A DNA stretch of 64,000 nt from CAKMZU01 sp965248335 (lineage in GTDB: Bacteria > Pseudomonadota > Gammaproteobacteria > Pseudomonadales > DT-91): the NCBI GenBank assembly GCA_965248335.1, contig CBDFIY010000003.1, positions 806,001 to 870,000 of the forward strand, written 5' to 3'. Numbering within the stretch: the first letter of the stretch is position 1; each line of letters begins with the position of its first letter. Made by a program: the position numbers and the translations under genes. Shown here one piece after another: positions 36,401-44,164 of this stretch. The notes under the pieces were generated by a model. The model saw only the letters and a list, made by a program, of their open reading frames with translations, did no database searches and was not told the DNA's origin.

Positions 36401-38333
36401 CATCAAATTGGCTACGTGTTTGGTCATTGAGCGGCGTTATTTCAGTGACGCTATTTATTTTTGACCGCTGGAAATCTTGGTAAGTTTTAGATGCGATGTG
36501 CCCTAATGGGTTGGTTAACTGTGTTTGTCTGCCTAGAGGGTCATATTTATAGTGCCACTGCTCACCTAAAGGCGTTATCTCAGCCAGCTTGTTGCCATTT
36601 TTTGTATCAAGCAGAGCGGTTGTCGTTGCACCTAATGCACTTTCTTTTGTAATGGTTAATTCAGCGGTTTTTTCGTCAATCTCATAAGTCTTTTTAAACC
36701 AAGTTTTTTGGATGCCGGGTTGGTTGGAGGCACGCCACTCTGTTGCCTGATAGGTGAGGCGTCCCGATTGATCATGTGTGAAATTTGTTTGTCTCCACGG
36801 AGCCCATTGGGAATTATGATCTTTCTTGTACTGGCTGTTAAATTGCGCGTGTGTTTTTTTGTTTTTTGCAAGATGGTATTTTTTTTGTAGTCGCAATCCT
36901 GAAATGCCGTCAATGTGTGTTGATTCAGCAATCAAACTATATGCATCTGTAAAATATTTTTTTTGTTCGGTGCTGATTGGTTGCCACTGCCAGTGTAGTC
37001 TGTCGAATATGAAATGTTCAGCTTGTAGTGTGTTACCAAAAGCATCGTATCTATGTGTTTTTTTGTCGGTAGGTATGTAGATGTTGTGAACATCACTCCA
37101 AAGGTATTGAGTCACTGTACTTGGCTTATCATAGTTCGTTGATCGGCTGTACTTGAAGGGTGAAATAGCATACTCATAGGCTGTTTTTAAATAGTTCTTT
37201 CCTGATTTTTGTGTGAGGACTTCGGTTGGCAGGTGGAGATAGTTGTAATAGAAAATTTGTGTGTGCTGCTTAGGTTCTTTTTCATCCAGATCACTTTTCG
37301 CAATCTGTACCCAGTAGCGGAAACCTTGATTGTTGCTTTCCATCAGATTGTCGCCGTCATTTGATAGTCCATAAACGGGGTAACCTGTGAAATTATTATC
37401 TTTTGAATAAGTGTAATGCGTTTCCCGTAAAGGTTTATGTGTCGATAAATCAACTTTCTTTACTTGGGTGATGACAGGCATGGCTTTTGTTTTTGATCCT
37501 TCTTTATAATTAATAGCATCGTAACTGAGTTGTGTGAGCAAGCCTGAGGGTGTTTCAATCGTGCGTAAAAGTGTACGGTTAAATTGAGTAAGGTAACTAA
37601 AAATGATTTCTTGATTCAGCGGATTTATAATTTTTATCACCCCTTTATCGTCGTGATAAATATGGGTGGTGCGATGATCGGGATAATGAATGATAAGCTC
37701 ATTGGGTGCGTAGCTGAACTGATAAACGTTTCCGTAGTTATCTGTAATTGTTTTTATTTTTGCTGATGTTAATGAGTCAACGGGCGTTTCATAATCAAAC
37801 TTGATGGTGTTGTTAAAGCGGTCTTGCTTTAAGACAAGTAAGCCTTGATGGGAAAAATAATTGATACTGCCATCTTTGTGTTTTGTACAGTATCTAAAGA
37901 ATATGCCTTTATGCTCAGGAACCTCTTTAGAAACACCTGCATCTTTGAATAGGGTGCCGTGCTGATTGAAATATTTTAACCCCGATGCAAAAAGGGCTTC
38001 ATCATGCCATAGAGGATCGATCAGCCATTGCTGTCCATGAATATTTACGAATCTGTCATTGATAAAATCGACATCTAGCTGCCACCCTTGGGGGAGGCCG
38101 AGCATGCCGGCTTTGTTAAACCGATAGGTCAGATTCAGCTTGAAAGTCGATCGTCTTCCTTGTGTCGATATAATGGGGTAAGAGAAATCAAATGTGCCTG
38201 TTGCTGCATTGACCGATTCATGAAGCATTTGTGATTTGTTGTATGCTTGTGAACCTTGATAATCTGCACCGCAAGGCGCTGCAAGGTGGAGTAGCCCGAT
38301 AATACTTATTATTACTGCGTGTTTACATCTCAT
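33450..38333 (-). CDS. Large secreted RHS/YD-repeat protein with an unrecognised C-terminal region
   Basis: 1627 residues. A signal peptide (IISIIGLLHLAAPCGA) leads into an N-terminal beta-rich region (TGTFDFSYPIISTQGRRS). Dozens of YD/RHS repeats follow to about residue 1310 (for example YQYDPRNLLTQ, RYEYNKNGKRIKT, YQYDAMNRLVNES). The RHS core end is near 1330-1390 (YLKKRFYHPQIKRFLTKDN, YAYAKGNPIFFHDPTGHS). The remaining about 230 residues replace the usual toxin: a Gly/Ala-rich hydrophobic stretch (about 1395-1470), then a Ser/Pro-rich, low-complexity tail with no known nuclease or deaminase motif. RHS proteins form a cocoon around a C-terminal effector. No immunity gene is apparent next to the 3' end. 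It separates dnaE from accA, which are normally neighbours. Confidence 0.85.
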   Translation of the reverse strand: MRCKHAVIISIIGLLHLAAPCGADYQGSQAYNKSQMLHESVNAATGTFDFSYPIISTQGRRSTFKLNLTYRFNKAGMLGLPQGWQLDVDFINDRFVNIHGQQWLIDPLWHDEALFASGLKYFNQHGTLFKDAGVSKEVPEHKGIFFRYCTKHKDGSINYFSHQGLLVLKQDRFNNTIKFDYETPVDSLTSAKIKTITDNYGNVYQFSYAPNELIIHYPDHRTTHIYHDDKGVIKIINPLNQEIIFSYLTQFNRTLLRTIETPSGLLTQLSYDAINYKEGSKTKAMPVITQVKKVDLSTHKPLRETHYTYSKDNNFTGYPVYGLSNDGDNLMESNNQGFRYWVQIAKSDLDEKEPKQHTQIFYYNYLHLPTEVLTQKSGKNYLKTAYEYAISPFKYSRSTNYDKPSTVTQYLWSDVHNIYIPTDKKTHRYDAFGNTLQAEHFIFDRLHWQWQPISTEQKKYFTDAYSLIAESTHIDGISGLRLQKKYHLAKNKKTHAQFNSQYKKDHNSQWAPWRQTNFTHDQSGRLTYQATEWRASNQPGIQKTWFKKTYEIDEKTAELTITKESALGATTTALLDTKNGNKLAEITPLGEQWHYKYDPLGRQTQLTNPLGHIASKTYQDFQRSKINSVTEITPLNDQTRSQFDALHQLSSHEDWYENLWRPLTTYHYNGWGKILKKTNIFGLSAFIQYDESERQISHIDPYGNITKTDYNDLLLTTTTYRNNKKMHEKLTEPWTLTTKERYFPVFDNPYDEQTSYVENLTLKNGLGKITHKENSLVHRYTLEKTDTVTKKYTYDGSLNPTEEHVEGFDGMTHCKSKNYDLFNNPVNLKKSQKINNAWQSNEGEHFTFDEDNRLVRVDVTNNSDKPLSTTRYEYNKNGKRIKTTLPNGNAIYYQYDPRNLLTQSTWLREKKAFTVYREYDADKRLKKACDSKGNSLHFKHTSNGLISAITYPDNQLLRYTYDNKNRIESLTDYSGLTQQYIYKSTDLGKISEINFNNNRIIFHYGVDHNGLKGQLLQRDTHTEKDGLTENFFIYGATGILANSSIANHQSGSIYNVSYTSNPRKQLITQKTHAHLAHLTAENTEFIYQYDAMNRLVNESLQHDHGKYDISYLYDANNNILTETHRDNDQQYTHHYTYNGADQLIQSYDAHEEKTITLSYNLNGDLINDGSGTEFHYDDKSFLLSSNKDMQSVSYDYSPDGLMHSRQSTDLTQYFYFDQTHNIISQKNNHQWLDLIRFNRQILAGLYDKKVEQLFALHNSTGATLTSGDSLQTQLYTGYGIPLKPNTTTMTGEYGWNQALSDPTNQLIYLKKRFYHPQIKRFLTKDNTLVDNRYAYAKGNPIFFHDPTGHSAALNYGLGSGVTALGIVGALFAIPTGGASLTLSAGAGIAAGVTSALSGIALMGSQGALDSGNKQAAKALQYTSIGLGVAALVSAGISIAPAASQLIASSSSFSSSTPSVEGIYQVTHDSWSSFNTYMPARALRTSEYLNSLNPEFAGSTTRSGFTIYSEPASSSSSYASSPASFNGTVDEINNISPLSAPPSSAQNSPLSSELSSAPNSVSAIRAHPPEILNASELRLPFNQQTPVTQLEDDVFAPTTTVTSSADESTLSIRNIVGDTQGIYNLFFR

Positions 38334-38673
38334 ATTGTCGCCTATTAAGATTTAGCGATGAAGTTTTTGGGTGTCCTGGATTTTTTGTCAGATTAGGTTG
38401 TTAACTGATATTTCTGTGCTCGCATCTCATGGCTGTATTCCTGCTCTATTATTTGGATGAGTCGTTTTGATGAGAGTTCCCTTTTTTAGGTTGAGAGCAG
38501 GTGGGGGCGGAAAAGTGCTTTGCTTTTAAGTGGGTAGTATAAATATCAAGAACAAAAACCGATTGAGAACGGTTTCTAAATACAGTATGTTATAGCGCTG
38601 ATTTATAAGCGGCTGCTAGGTGTCAAGGATTGCTAGTTGGCCCGTTGTCTGTAAATGAACATAGAAGAGTCGC
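38334..38673. other. Divergent intergenic region between the RHS gene and accA
   Basis: No gene. TATAAA at 38538-38543 with a weak -35 could serve accA, and AAACCG-ATTGAGAA-CGGTTT near 38560 is a short inverted repeat without a T run. Nothing else stands out. Confidence 0.3.
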
Positions 38674-39624
38674 ATGAACCCGAACTACCTAGATTTTGAG
38701 CAACCTATAGCGGATTTAGAAGTAAAAATCGAAGAACTTGAATCCTTGGGTGATCATGTTGATGTCAATATTGCGGATGAAATCGCTACCCTCAAATCAA
38801 AGAGTGCCGATCTGACAAAAAAGATCTTTAGCGATTTAACTGCATGGGATGTCGTCAAGGTTGCCAGGCATCCGTTAAGACCTTATACCCAAGACTATAT
38901 TCCGCTCATTTTCGATGATTTTCATGAGTTGCATGGCGATAGACACTTTGCTGATGATCACGCCATCATTGGTGGAATGGCACGTTTAAACGGCCAGCCT
39001 GTGATGGTGATAGGTCAAGAAAAAGGGCGCTCAGTGAATGATAAAGTAAAGCGTAATTTTGGTATGCCGAAGCCTGAAGGCTACCGCAAAGCGTTGCGTT
39101 TAATGGAAATGGCTGAGCGTTTTAATATGCCTATTGTCACTCTAATTGACACACCTGGCGCTTATCCGGGCATTGATTCAGAAGAGCGCGGTATTTCAGA
39201 AGCCATCGCGCAAAACCTTGCTGTTATGTCACGCCTTAAAACGCAAATTATTTGTGTGGTTATTGGTGAAGGTAGCTCGGGTGGTGCACTCGGAATTGGT
39301 GTGGGCGATCATATTGCGATGCTGCAGTATGCGACTTACTTTGTTATTTCGCCTGAAGGCTGCGCCAATATTATCTGGAAAACCTCAGCTAAAGCGAATC
39401 TCGCCGCTGAAGCCATGGGGGTGACTTCATCCAAGCTTGAAGAGCTAGGTATTGTCGATGCAACGATTCCCGAACCTTTAGGTAGCGCTCACCGTGATAT
39501 CTCACTAATGGCAGAAACCATCAAACAGCATTTGATTGCCGAGATGGAAAAACTTAAGGCGTTTGAAATGGATGGCTTGCTTGAGAGACGTTATGACCGA
39601 TTAATGTCTTATGGGAATGATTAA
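38674..39624 (+). CDS. accA: Acetyl-CoA carboxylase carboxyltransferase alpha subunit
   Basis: 316 residues. The N-terminal helix is followed by the crotonase-like carboxyltransferase fold: LIDTPGAYPGIDSEERGISE, VVIGEGSSGGALGIGVGD and FVISPEGCANIIWK are diagnostic. With AccD it transfers the carboxyl group from biotin to acetyl-CoA, giving malonyl-CoA. It usually follows dnaE directly. Confidence 0.97.
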   Translation: MNPNYLDFEQPIADLEVKIEELESLGDHVDVNIADEIATLKSKSADLTKKIFSDLTAWDVVKVARHPLRPYTQDYIPLIFDDFHELHGDRHFADDHAIIGGMARLNGQPVMVIGQEKGRSVNDKVKRNFGMPKPEGYRKALRLMEMAERFNMPIVTLIDTPGAYPGIDSEERGISEAIAQNLAVMSRLKTQIICVVIGEGSSGGALGIGVGDHIAMLQYATYFVISPEGCANIIWKTSAKANLAAEAMGVTSSKLEELGIVDATIPEPLGSAHRDISLMAETIKQHLIAEMEKLKAFEMDGLLERRYDRLMSYGND

Positions 39625-39943
39625 TTCAGCTTTAAAGGTTGGTTTTCTTTTTTCTCTCCTTTTGATATTAAATAGTTATGGTGGTTACTCATATTACTAT
39701 GCTAGAGCAAGTGAAAAAACATTATCTGTAGGCCTTGTTGGAACGTTAAGGCCACTCGTTATGCTTTCAGCTGTTGAGCTAGGAGTAGGGTCACTAGGGA
39801 AAGTTAAGCGATTCTGCGATACGAGTGATGAACTTGTTGTTGTGTTATCTACAGATTTAGGTGAAAAAACAGTGGCAATCGATTTAATGAGCGCTATTGA
39901 CGATGTTGGTTATACTGTCACATCGAGTGAAACGGCTTTCTAG
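39617..39943 (+). CDS. Small secreted or membrane-anchored protein of unknown function
   Basis: About 108 residues from ATG 39617 (ATG 39611 is also possible), overlapping the end of accA. The N-terminus is one hydrophobic segment (VGFLFSLLLILNSYGG), then a compact mature part with a single Cys and repeated Val/Asp patterns (ELVVVLSTDLGEKTVAIDL). It lies between accA and tilS, which are adjacent in relatives. No family recognised. Confidence 0.55.
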   Translation: MINSALKVGFLFSLLLILNSYGGYSYYYARASEKTLSVGLVGTLRPLVMLSAVELGVGSLGKVKRFCDTSDELVVVLSTDLGEKTVAIDLMSAIDDVGYTVTSSETAF

Positions 39944-40000
39944 TATGGGAATGGACTTAGCTAACTCAGCAAGTCCTCTTTTGTGTGTGTATTTTCTTCT

Positions 40001-41266
40001 ATGATTACTAAGCTCCATGCTATTACAACATCTTATCTCACGGTGAATCGCTGGGTCGTAGGTTTTTCTGGTGGTGTTGATTCCTTGACACTGCTCCATA
40101 GTTTAATACAAATTCCTCATCATCCACCTGTTGTCGCGTTGCATATCAACCATCAAATTCACCCGCAGGCCGATCAATGGGCTGAAACCTGTCGAGTAGC
40201 ATGCGAATCAATGGGTGTGCCTTTTTATGAAGAAAAAGTTCAAGTTTTAGGTGCTTCGAATGTTGAGCAAAAGGCGAGAGATGCGCGTTATGCCGTGTTT
40301 GAGCATTTTTTGCAGCAGGGTGATGTTTTGATGTTAGGGCATCACCAACAAGATCAAATAGAAACATTTTTTTATCGTCTGTTTCGGGGTGCTGGGTTGA
40401 AGGGGTTATCAGCCATGCCAAAAACACGTGAGCTAGGCAAGGGGCGTTTATTGCGACCGGTGCTTACTGTGCCGAAAGCTGATATAGGAAAGTACGCGGC
40501 GACTCACCAGCTGGTGCCGGCGCAAGATGATTCTAATTTTGATCAGGCCTTCGATCGGAACTACTTACGGCATAGTGTGTTACCTACGATTGATGCGCGC
40601 TGGCCTAAGGCGCAAGCCCAAATCGAAAAAGCGCTCAGCCACCTCCATGAGGCGAGTCAATTGCTTAATGAATTGGCTAAAGAAGATCTGGAAAACATCT
40701 CGCACGGAGAAGGTTTCGAGCCTTGGATTGCATACGGCGAGTTTTCTCAAGCCTCAAAAGCTCGGCAAAAAAGTCTATTAATGTATTGGTTGCTTGAACG
40801 TGGCGTGCAGTTATCTTCAAGTCAATTTGATGTGCTTCTTAATGAGGTGCTCTTGGCGGAAGCTGATGCAATGCCTGAATTGGTTGTAGGGCCGGTTGTG
40901 CTTCGGCGTTTTAAGCAAAAACTTTATATAACAAAAACGGATGAAACCAAAAAGCCTGATACGTGGAATTCATCTCAGTCGTTAGTTGTAAGCGGCTACC
41001 CTCCATTAAAACTGACAAAGACAGTTGGCATGTTGTTGTCGATACGTTATCGAAGGGACGTTAGAGCCGCTAAAATAGCAGATAATCGTCCGACGAAAAA
41101 AATCAATACGTTACTGCAAACCCTAGAAATACCCTACTGGCGGCGAGATAGCACCCCTTTAATTTTTTGGGGTGAGCAGTTGGTCGCTATTGGCGAGGTA
41201 TTTATTTCTACTTATGGAGAGGTTATTTTTAAGCATACAAAGATTGCTTTGGAGGAAAATGATTAA
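40001..41266 (+). CDS. tilS: tRNA(Ile)-lysidine synthetase
   Basis: About 421 residues from ATG 40001; a GTG 18 bases upstream is in frame. GFSGGVDSLTLLHSL is the ATP-pyrophosphatase P-loop, and MLGHHQQDQIETFFYRLFRGAG is the second signature. The C-terminal substrate-binding domain includes VSGYPPLKLTKTVG and IPYWRRDSTPLIF. TilS converts C34 of the CAU anticodon to lysidine so that AUA codons are read. Position after accA is usual. Confidence 0.94.
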   Translation: MITKLHAITTSYLTVNRWVVGFSGGVDSLTLLHSLIQIPHHPPVVALHINHQIHPQADQWAETCRVACESMGVPFYEEKVQVLGASNVEQKARDARYAVFEHFLQQGDVLMLGHHQQDQIETFFYRLFRGAGLKGLSAMPKTRELGKGRLLRPVLTVPKADIGKYAATHQLVPAQDDSNFDQAFDRNYLRHSVLPTIDARWPKAQAQIEKALSHLHEASQLLNELAKEDLENISHGEGFEPWIAYGEFSQASKARQKSLLMYWLLERGVQLSSSQFDVLLNEVLLAEADAMPELVVGPVVLRRFKQKLYITKTDETKKPDTWNSSQSLVVSGYPPLKLTKTVGMLLSIRYRRDVRAAKIADNRPTKKINTLLQTLEIPYWRRDSTPLIFWGEQLVAIGEVFISTYGEVIFKHTKIALEEND

Positions 41267-41325
41267 TTGAATTGTTTAAACTTTAATCACTGATTAAGTT
41301 TTTATTCTATTTCATTAAAAAGCGT

Positions 41326-41353
41326 TTGACAGAAGCGCTGAAAACCTTAGAAT
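41326..41353 (+). promoter_or_regulatory. Sigma-70 promoter of the tRNA array
   Basis: TTGACA (-35) at 41326-41331 and TAGAAT (-10) at 41348-41353, spacing 16 bp, 18 bp before the first tRNA. A strong match, and the only promoter-like site for the five tRNAs. Confidence 0.75.
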
Positions 41354-41371
41354 ACGCCTTCTTAATTCGCT

Positions 41372-41447
41372 GGGTGATTAGCTCAGCTGGGAGAGCATCT
41401 GCTTTACACGCAGAGGGTCGGCGGTTCGATCCCGTCATCACCCACCA
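41372..41447 (+). tRNA. tRNA-Val (anticodon TAC), copy 1
   Basis: 76 bases with encoded CCA. Acceptor GGGTGAT pairs with ATCACCC, the D arm is normal, the anticodon loop TTTACAC gives TAC, and the T arm carries GGTTCGATCCC. Confidence 0.97.
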
Positions 41448-41519
41448 ATTTCTAATTTGGTATCAGTGAATTAAGTGTTGATCGATAGATGCTAATTTAT
41501 GATCTTGATTATATGATGC

Positions 41520-41596
41520 GGACCGGTAGTTCAGTTGGTTAGAATGCCGGCCTGTCACGCCGGAGGTCGCGGGTTCGAGTCCCGTCCGGTCCGCCA
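41520..41596 (+). tRNA. tRNA-Asp (anticodon GTC), copy 1
   Basis: 77 bases with encoded CCA. Acceptor GGACCGG pairs with CCGGTCC, the anticodon loop reads CTGTCAC, and the T arm carries GGTTCGAGTCC. Confidence 0.97.
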
Positions 41597-41628
41597 TTTA
41601 ATATATCAAGTAGCCTATCTATCATTTT

Positions 41629-41704
41629 GGGTGATTAGCTCAGCTGGGAGAGCATCTGCTTTACACGCAGAGGGTCGGCGGTTCGATCCCGTCATCACCC
41701 ACCA
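41629..41704 (+). tRNA. tRNA-Val (anticodon TAC), copy 2
   Basis: Identical in sequence to the first Val tRNA over all 76 bases, including CCA. Confidence 0.97.
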
Positions 41705-41752
41705 TTTTTTTAAGCGTTTGAGTCTTATCTTGAGCGCCGCTTTAAAGGTTGC

Positions 41753-41829
41753 GGACCGGTAGTTCAGTTGGTTAGAATGCCGGCCTGTCACGCCGGAGGT
41801 CGCGGGTTCGAGTCCCGTCCGGTCCGCCA
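41753..41829 (+). tRNA. tRNA-Asp (anticodon GTC), copy 2
   Basis: Identical to the first Asp tRNA over 77 bases, including CCA. Confidence 0.97.
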
Positions 41830-41887
41830 TTTTCTTGTCTTTGATGAATAAAAGCTTGAAAATTATCCTTTAAACATCCCACCGGAA

Positions 41888-41964
41888 GGACCGGTAGTTC
41901 AGTTGGTTAGAATGCCGGCCTGTCACGCCGGAGGTCGCGGGTTCGAGTCCCGTCCGGTCCGCCA
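41888..41964 (+). tRNA. tRNA-Asp (anticodon GTC), copy 3
   Basis: Identical to the other two Asp tRNAs over 77 bases. The preceding base is A instead of C. A run of seven T residues follows CCA and could end transcription. Confidence 0.97.
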
Positions 41965-42065
41965 TTTTTTTATTAAGTTATTTTCTGATTGACATCAACG
42001 AGCTATATAAACGCTCTATTTTTACTTTCACTCTTTTTTATCTTCGCTTAATTGCCTGATGTCAT

Positions 42066-42773
42066 TTATGGCATAACTGTGTCGTTTTGATTTATCCCTA
42101 CCTGTTGAGGATGGTCTAAAAAGTATTTGATTGTGGGGTTTTCGAGTAATTCTGAGAGCGTTCTTTGTGTTTCTGTGTCGCCTATGCTCATCGGTTGGTC
42201 GCCCAGCTGCTGGTAGGGGGTCTGTAAGTTAATAATGTGTTGAAGTTTTGGTTGCCGAAGTAAGTGAATGGCTTCGTTGTTTAAGTGCGATGCAGCTGCT
42301 GGCATGGCAATATTTTCTTTGCTTGTCATGACACCATAATTGCTCATGATGAGTATGAGTTTTTTCAGGGTATTAAATTTTTCTGCCGTAAGTGGATGCG
42401 GGCTGCCCGCATGGTTGTTTACTGGTTGTGGGTACGCGATAACTGGATATCCTGCAAGTGGCGGCTGCATAATTCTAGGTGGCGTTATCATTGGAGGCGG
42501 TATTGGCTGTAGGCTACTATTTGATCCGACAAGAGGCCCCTCTAGCATGGAATGTATAGGCGTTGGGTAAGCATAAGGCGCATTGATTTCACTCGCATGG
42601 CTATGATGCTTTAGATATTTTTTGATATGTTTTTTTTGGTCTTTAAACGCGTGCTTTAGGGCTTTTTTTTGACCTTTAAGAAAATGATGGAATGGCCAAT
42701 GATGCTTGGCATGAACGTTAACGCAGCAAACGAGAATGCTAGAAAGCATAACTGCAAAAGTGTATTTATTCAT
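42066..42773 (-). CDS. Secreted His/Lys-rich and Pro-rich protein
   Basis: 235 residues. The signal peptide ends in CCVNVHA. The mature N-terminus is densely His/Lys-rich (KHHWPFHHFLKGQKKALKH, then KHIKKYLKHHSHASE). Residues about 70-120 are Pro-rich (IPPPMITPPRIMQPPLAGYP). The last 110 residues are helical and share a pattern with the gene at 43008-43871: a block starting TAEKFNTLKKLILIMSNYG, then short LxQPKLQHIIN and LSELLENPTIKYFL repeats. Metal binding by the His-rich part is possible but unproven. Unknown family. Confidence 0.65.
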   Translation of the reverse strand: MNKYTFAVMLSSILVCCVNVHAKHHWPFHHFLKGQKKALKHAFKDQKKHIKKYLKHHSHASEINAPYAYPTPIHSMLEGPLVGSNSSLQPIPPPMITPPRIMQPPLAGYPVIAYPQPVNNHAGSPHPLTAEKFNTLKKLILIMSNYGVMTSKENIAMPAAASHLNNEAIHLLRQPKLQHIINLQTPYQQLGDQPMSIGDTETQRTLSELLENPTIKYFLDHPQQVGINQNDTVMP

Positions 42774-42823
42774 GATTGTTTACGCGTGAGAGCATTCTTC
42801 TAAGTAGTGACTATGTGATTTCT

Positions 42824-42949
42824 ATACCCATCGGAATTGGAGGTGCAAGAAGGCGGCAAGCGAGCGAATCCCCATGAGCTTACAGTCAGTAAGTGATTGG
42901 GGTGAGCGAGCGCGGCCAACGCCCTTGCATCTTCAAGGGTGATCGGTAT
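42824..42949 (-). repeat. 126-bp palindromic dispersed repeat, copy 4
   Basis: Same element in minus orientation, ATACCCATCGGAATTGG to GATCGGTAT, with the central CTTACAGTCAGTAAG hairpin. It lies between the two His-rich paralogues. Confidence 0.85.
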
Positions 42950-43007
42950 ATAGGGAGGTTCTCAACGAAAATAAACGTTATTTATTGTTGAAGAGAACTT
43001 ATAAAAA

Positions 43008-43871
43008 TTACGCAGCGGGTGCAGCTACGTTGTTTGGCATACCTTCAAATGTCTGTGTATTGGAGTGCTGCGGCATATTACTGTGCTGCTTAATAATATC
43101 GGGGAGCCGGGGGTTACTTAATATCTCGTTCAGTTGACCTTTAATGCTTGGATTTTCGATTGTATCGACGAGGCCCTGTTGATTAAGTATCTGCAAGAGA
43201 TTTGGATTCTTAAGCGCTGTTGCAATGACCCCCAAATTTTTCGGATCTTGCATGCCCTCGGGAACCTGTTGCTCATGCATTTTTTTAGGGCCACTAGAAA
43301 AGTAGCTTAAATAGGAAATTAGCATTGCCATAATTTGTGGTGTCATGGTTTGTGGTGCGATTGTTTCGGTAGGATGCGATTTCATTGGTGCTATTGGTGC
43401 AGGCAGTTCTCTTGCCATAGGTACACCTACTGATGCTACCGTATGAGGTGCAGGTATTCCTGTTGTAGGTGTAGTTAGCGGCATAGGCATACCTGCTGGT
43501 GCGGGCAAAGGTTTGCGTGGCATCATAGGCTGTGTAGAAACCATAGGTGGTGCAGAAACCATAGGTGGTGCAGAAACCATAGGTGGTGCAGAAACCATAG
43601 GTGGTGCAGAAACCATAGGCGCAGCTGGGCCTAAATGAGGTGCGATCTGTTGTGGCGGTATAGGAGTGATGACCGGAGGCATTATAACGGGTGAGGCTAT
43701 AGGGGCAGGATAGGGCATATACCGAGTGTGATGATATCTATATCCGTGATGTCCGTGATGTCCGTGATGTCCGTGATGTCCGTGATGTCCGTGATGTCCG
43801 TGATGTCCCCAGTGGAAACCAAAGCTGAGAGGAGCTAATAATATGCAGCAAAGAATGTAATATTTTTTCAT
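43008..43871 (-). CDS. Secreted His-rich protein with GHH and APPMVS repeats
   Basis: 287 residues. A signal peptide (YYILCCILLAPLSFG) is followed by seven Gly-His-His triplets encoded by exact 9-bp repeats (43744-43807), then HTRYMPYPAP, a Pro-rich section and about five APPMVS hexapeptides encoded by 18-bp repeats (43537-43617). The C-terminal 120 residues are helical with short repeats (NPNLLQILNQQGLVDTIEN, NPSIKGQLNEILSNPRLPD), like the 42066-42773 protein. The GHH array is a strong candidate for binding Zn, Cu or Ni. Role unknown; buffering or scavenging metal outside the cytoplasm is inference. Confidence 0.75.
   Translation of the reverse strand: MKKYYILCCILLAPLSFGFHWGHHGHHGHHGHHGHHGHHGHHGYRYHHTRYMPYPAPIASPVIMPPVITPIPPQQIAPHLGPAAPMVSAPPMVSAPPMVSAPPMVSAPPMVSTQPMMPRKPLPAPAGMPMPLTTPTTGIPAPHTVASVGVPMARELPAPIAPMKSHPTETIAPQTMTPQIMAMLISYLSYFSSGPKKMHEQQVPEGMQDPKNLGVIATALKNPNLLQILNQQGLVDTIENPSIKGQLNEILSNPRLPDIIKQHSNMPQHSNTQTFEGMPNNVAAPAA
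43537..43807. repeat. Two minisatellites inside the His-rich gene
   Basis: 43537-43617 carries four near-identical 18-bp units (GAAACCATAGGTGGTGCA) plus a partial one. 43744-43807 carries seven 9-bp units (CCGTGATGT). Both unit lengths keep the frame, so copy-number change would only alter repeat length. Confidence 0.85.
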
Positions 43872-44164
43872 TTTAATAGTCGAGAAAGTAAGCTGATTTC
43901 ATGAATGTATATGGTCTCGTTCTGACTGTTTTAAAAAAAAAAGTTCAAGTTTTGAATATTAACGTTTCTCAATCTTAATGCATGTCATTCATTTAAATTT
44001 AACAGTAAACCTGCGTGTAACTTTCTCTATAAACTGGAGGCGAAGAGTTGGGGTTTCAGAAAGTTTTCATGGAATTTTGGTTTTCAAAAAATCTGAAATA
44101 GATCATTTTTTGCAGGTGTGATAGATAGCGTAAGCTCAAATGAATTTACGCTATTGGTAGCGGG

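Noticed and set aside
41535..41830. Open frames over the tRNA array
   Set aside because: They consist of translated tRNA sequence.
43537..43807. CRISPR-like regular repeats
   Set aside because: Units of 9 and 18 bp are contiguous without spacers and encode in-frame peptide repeats.
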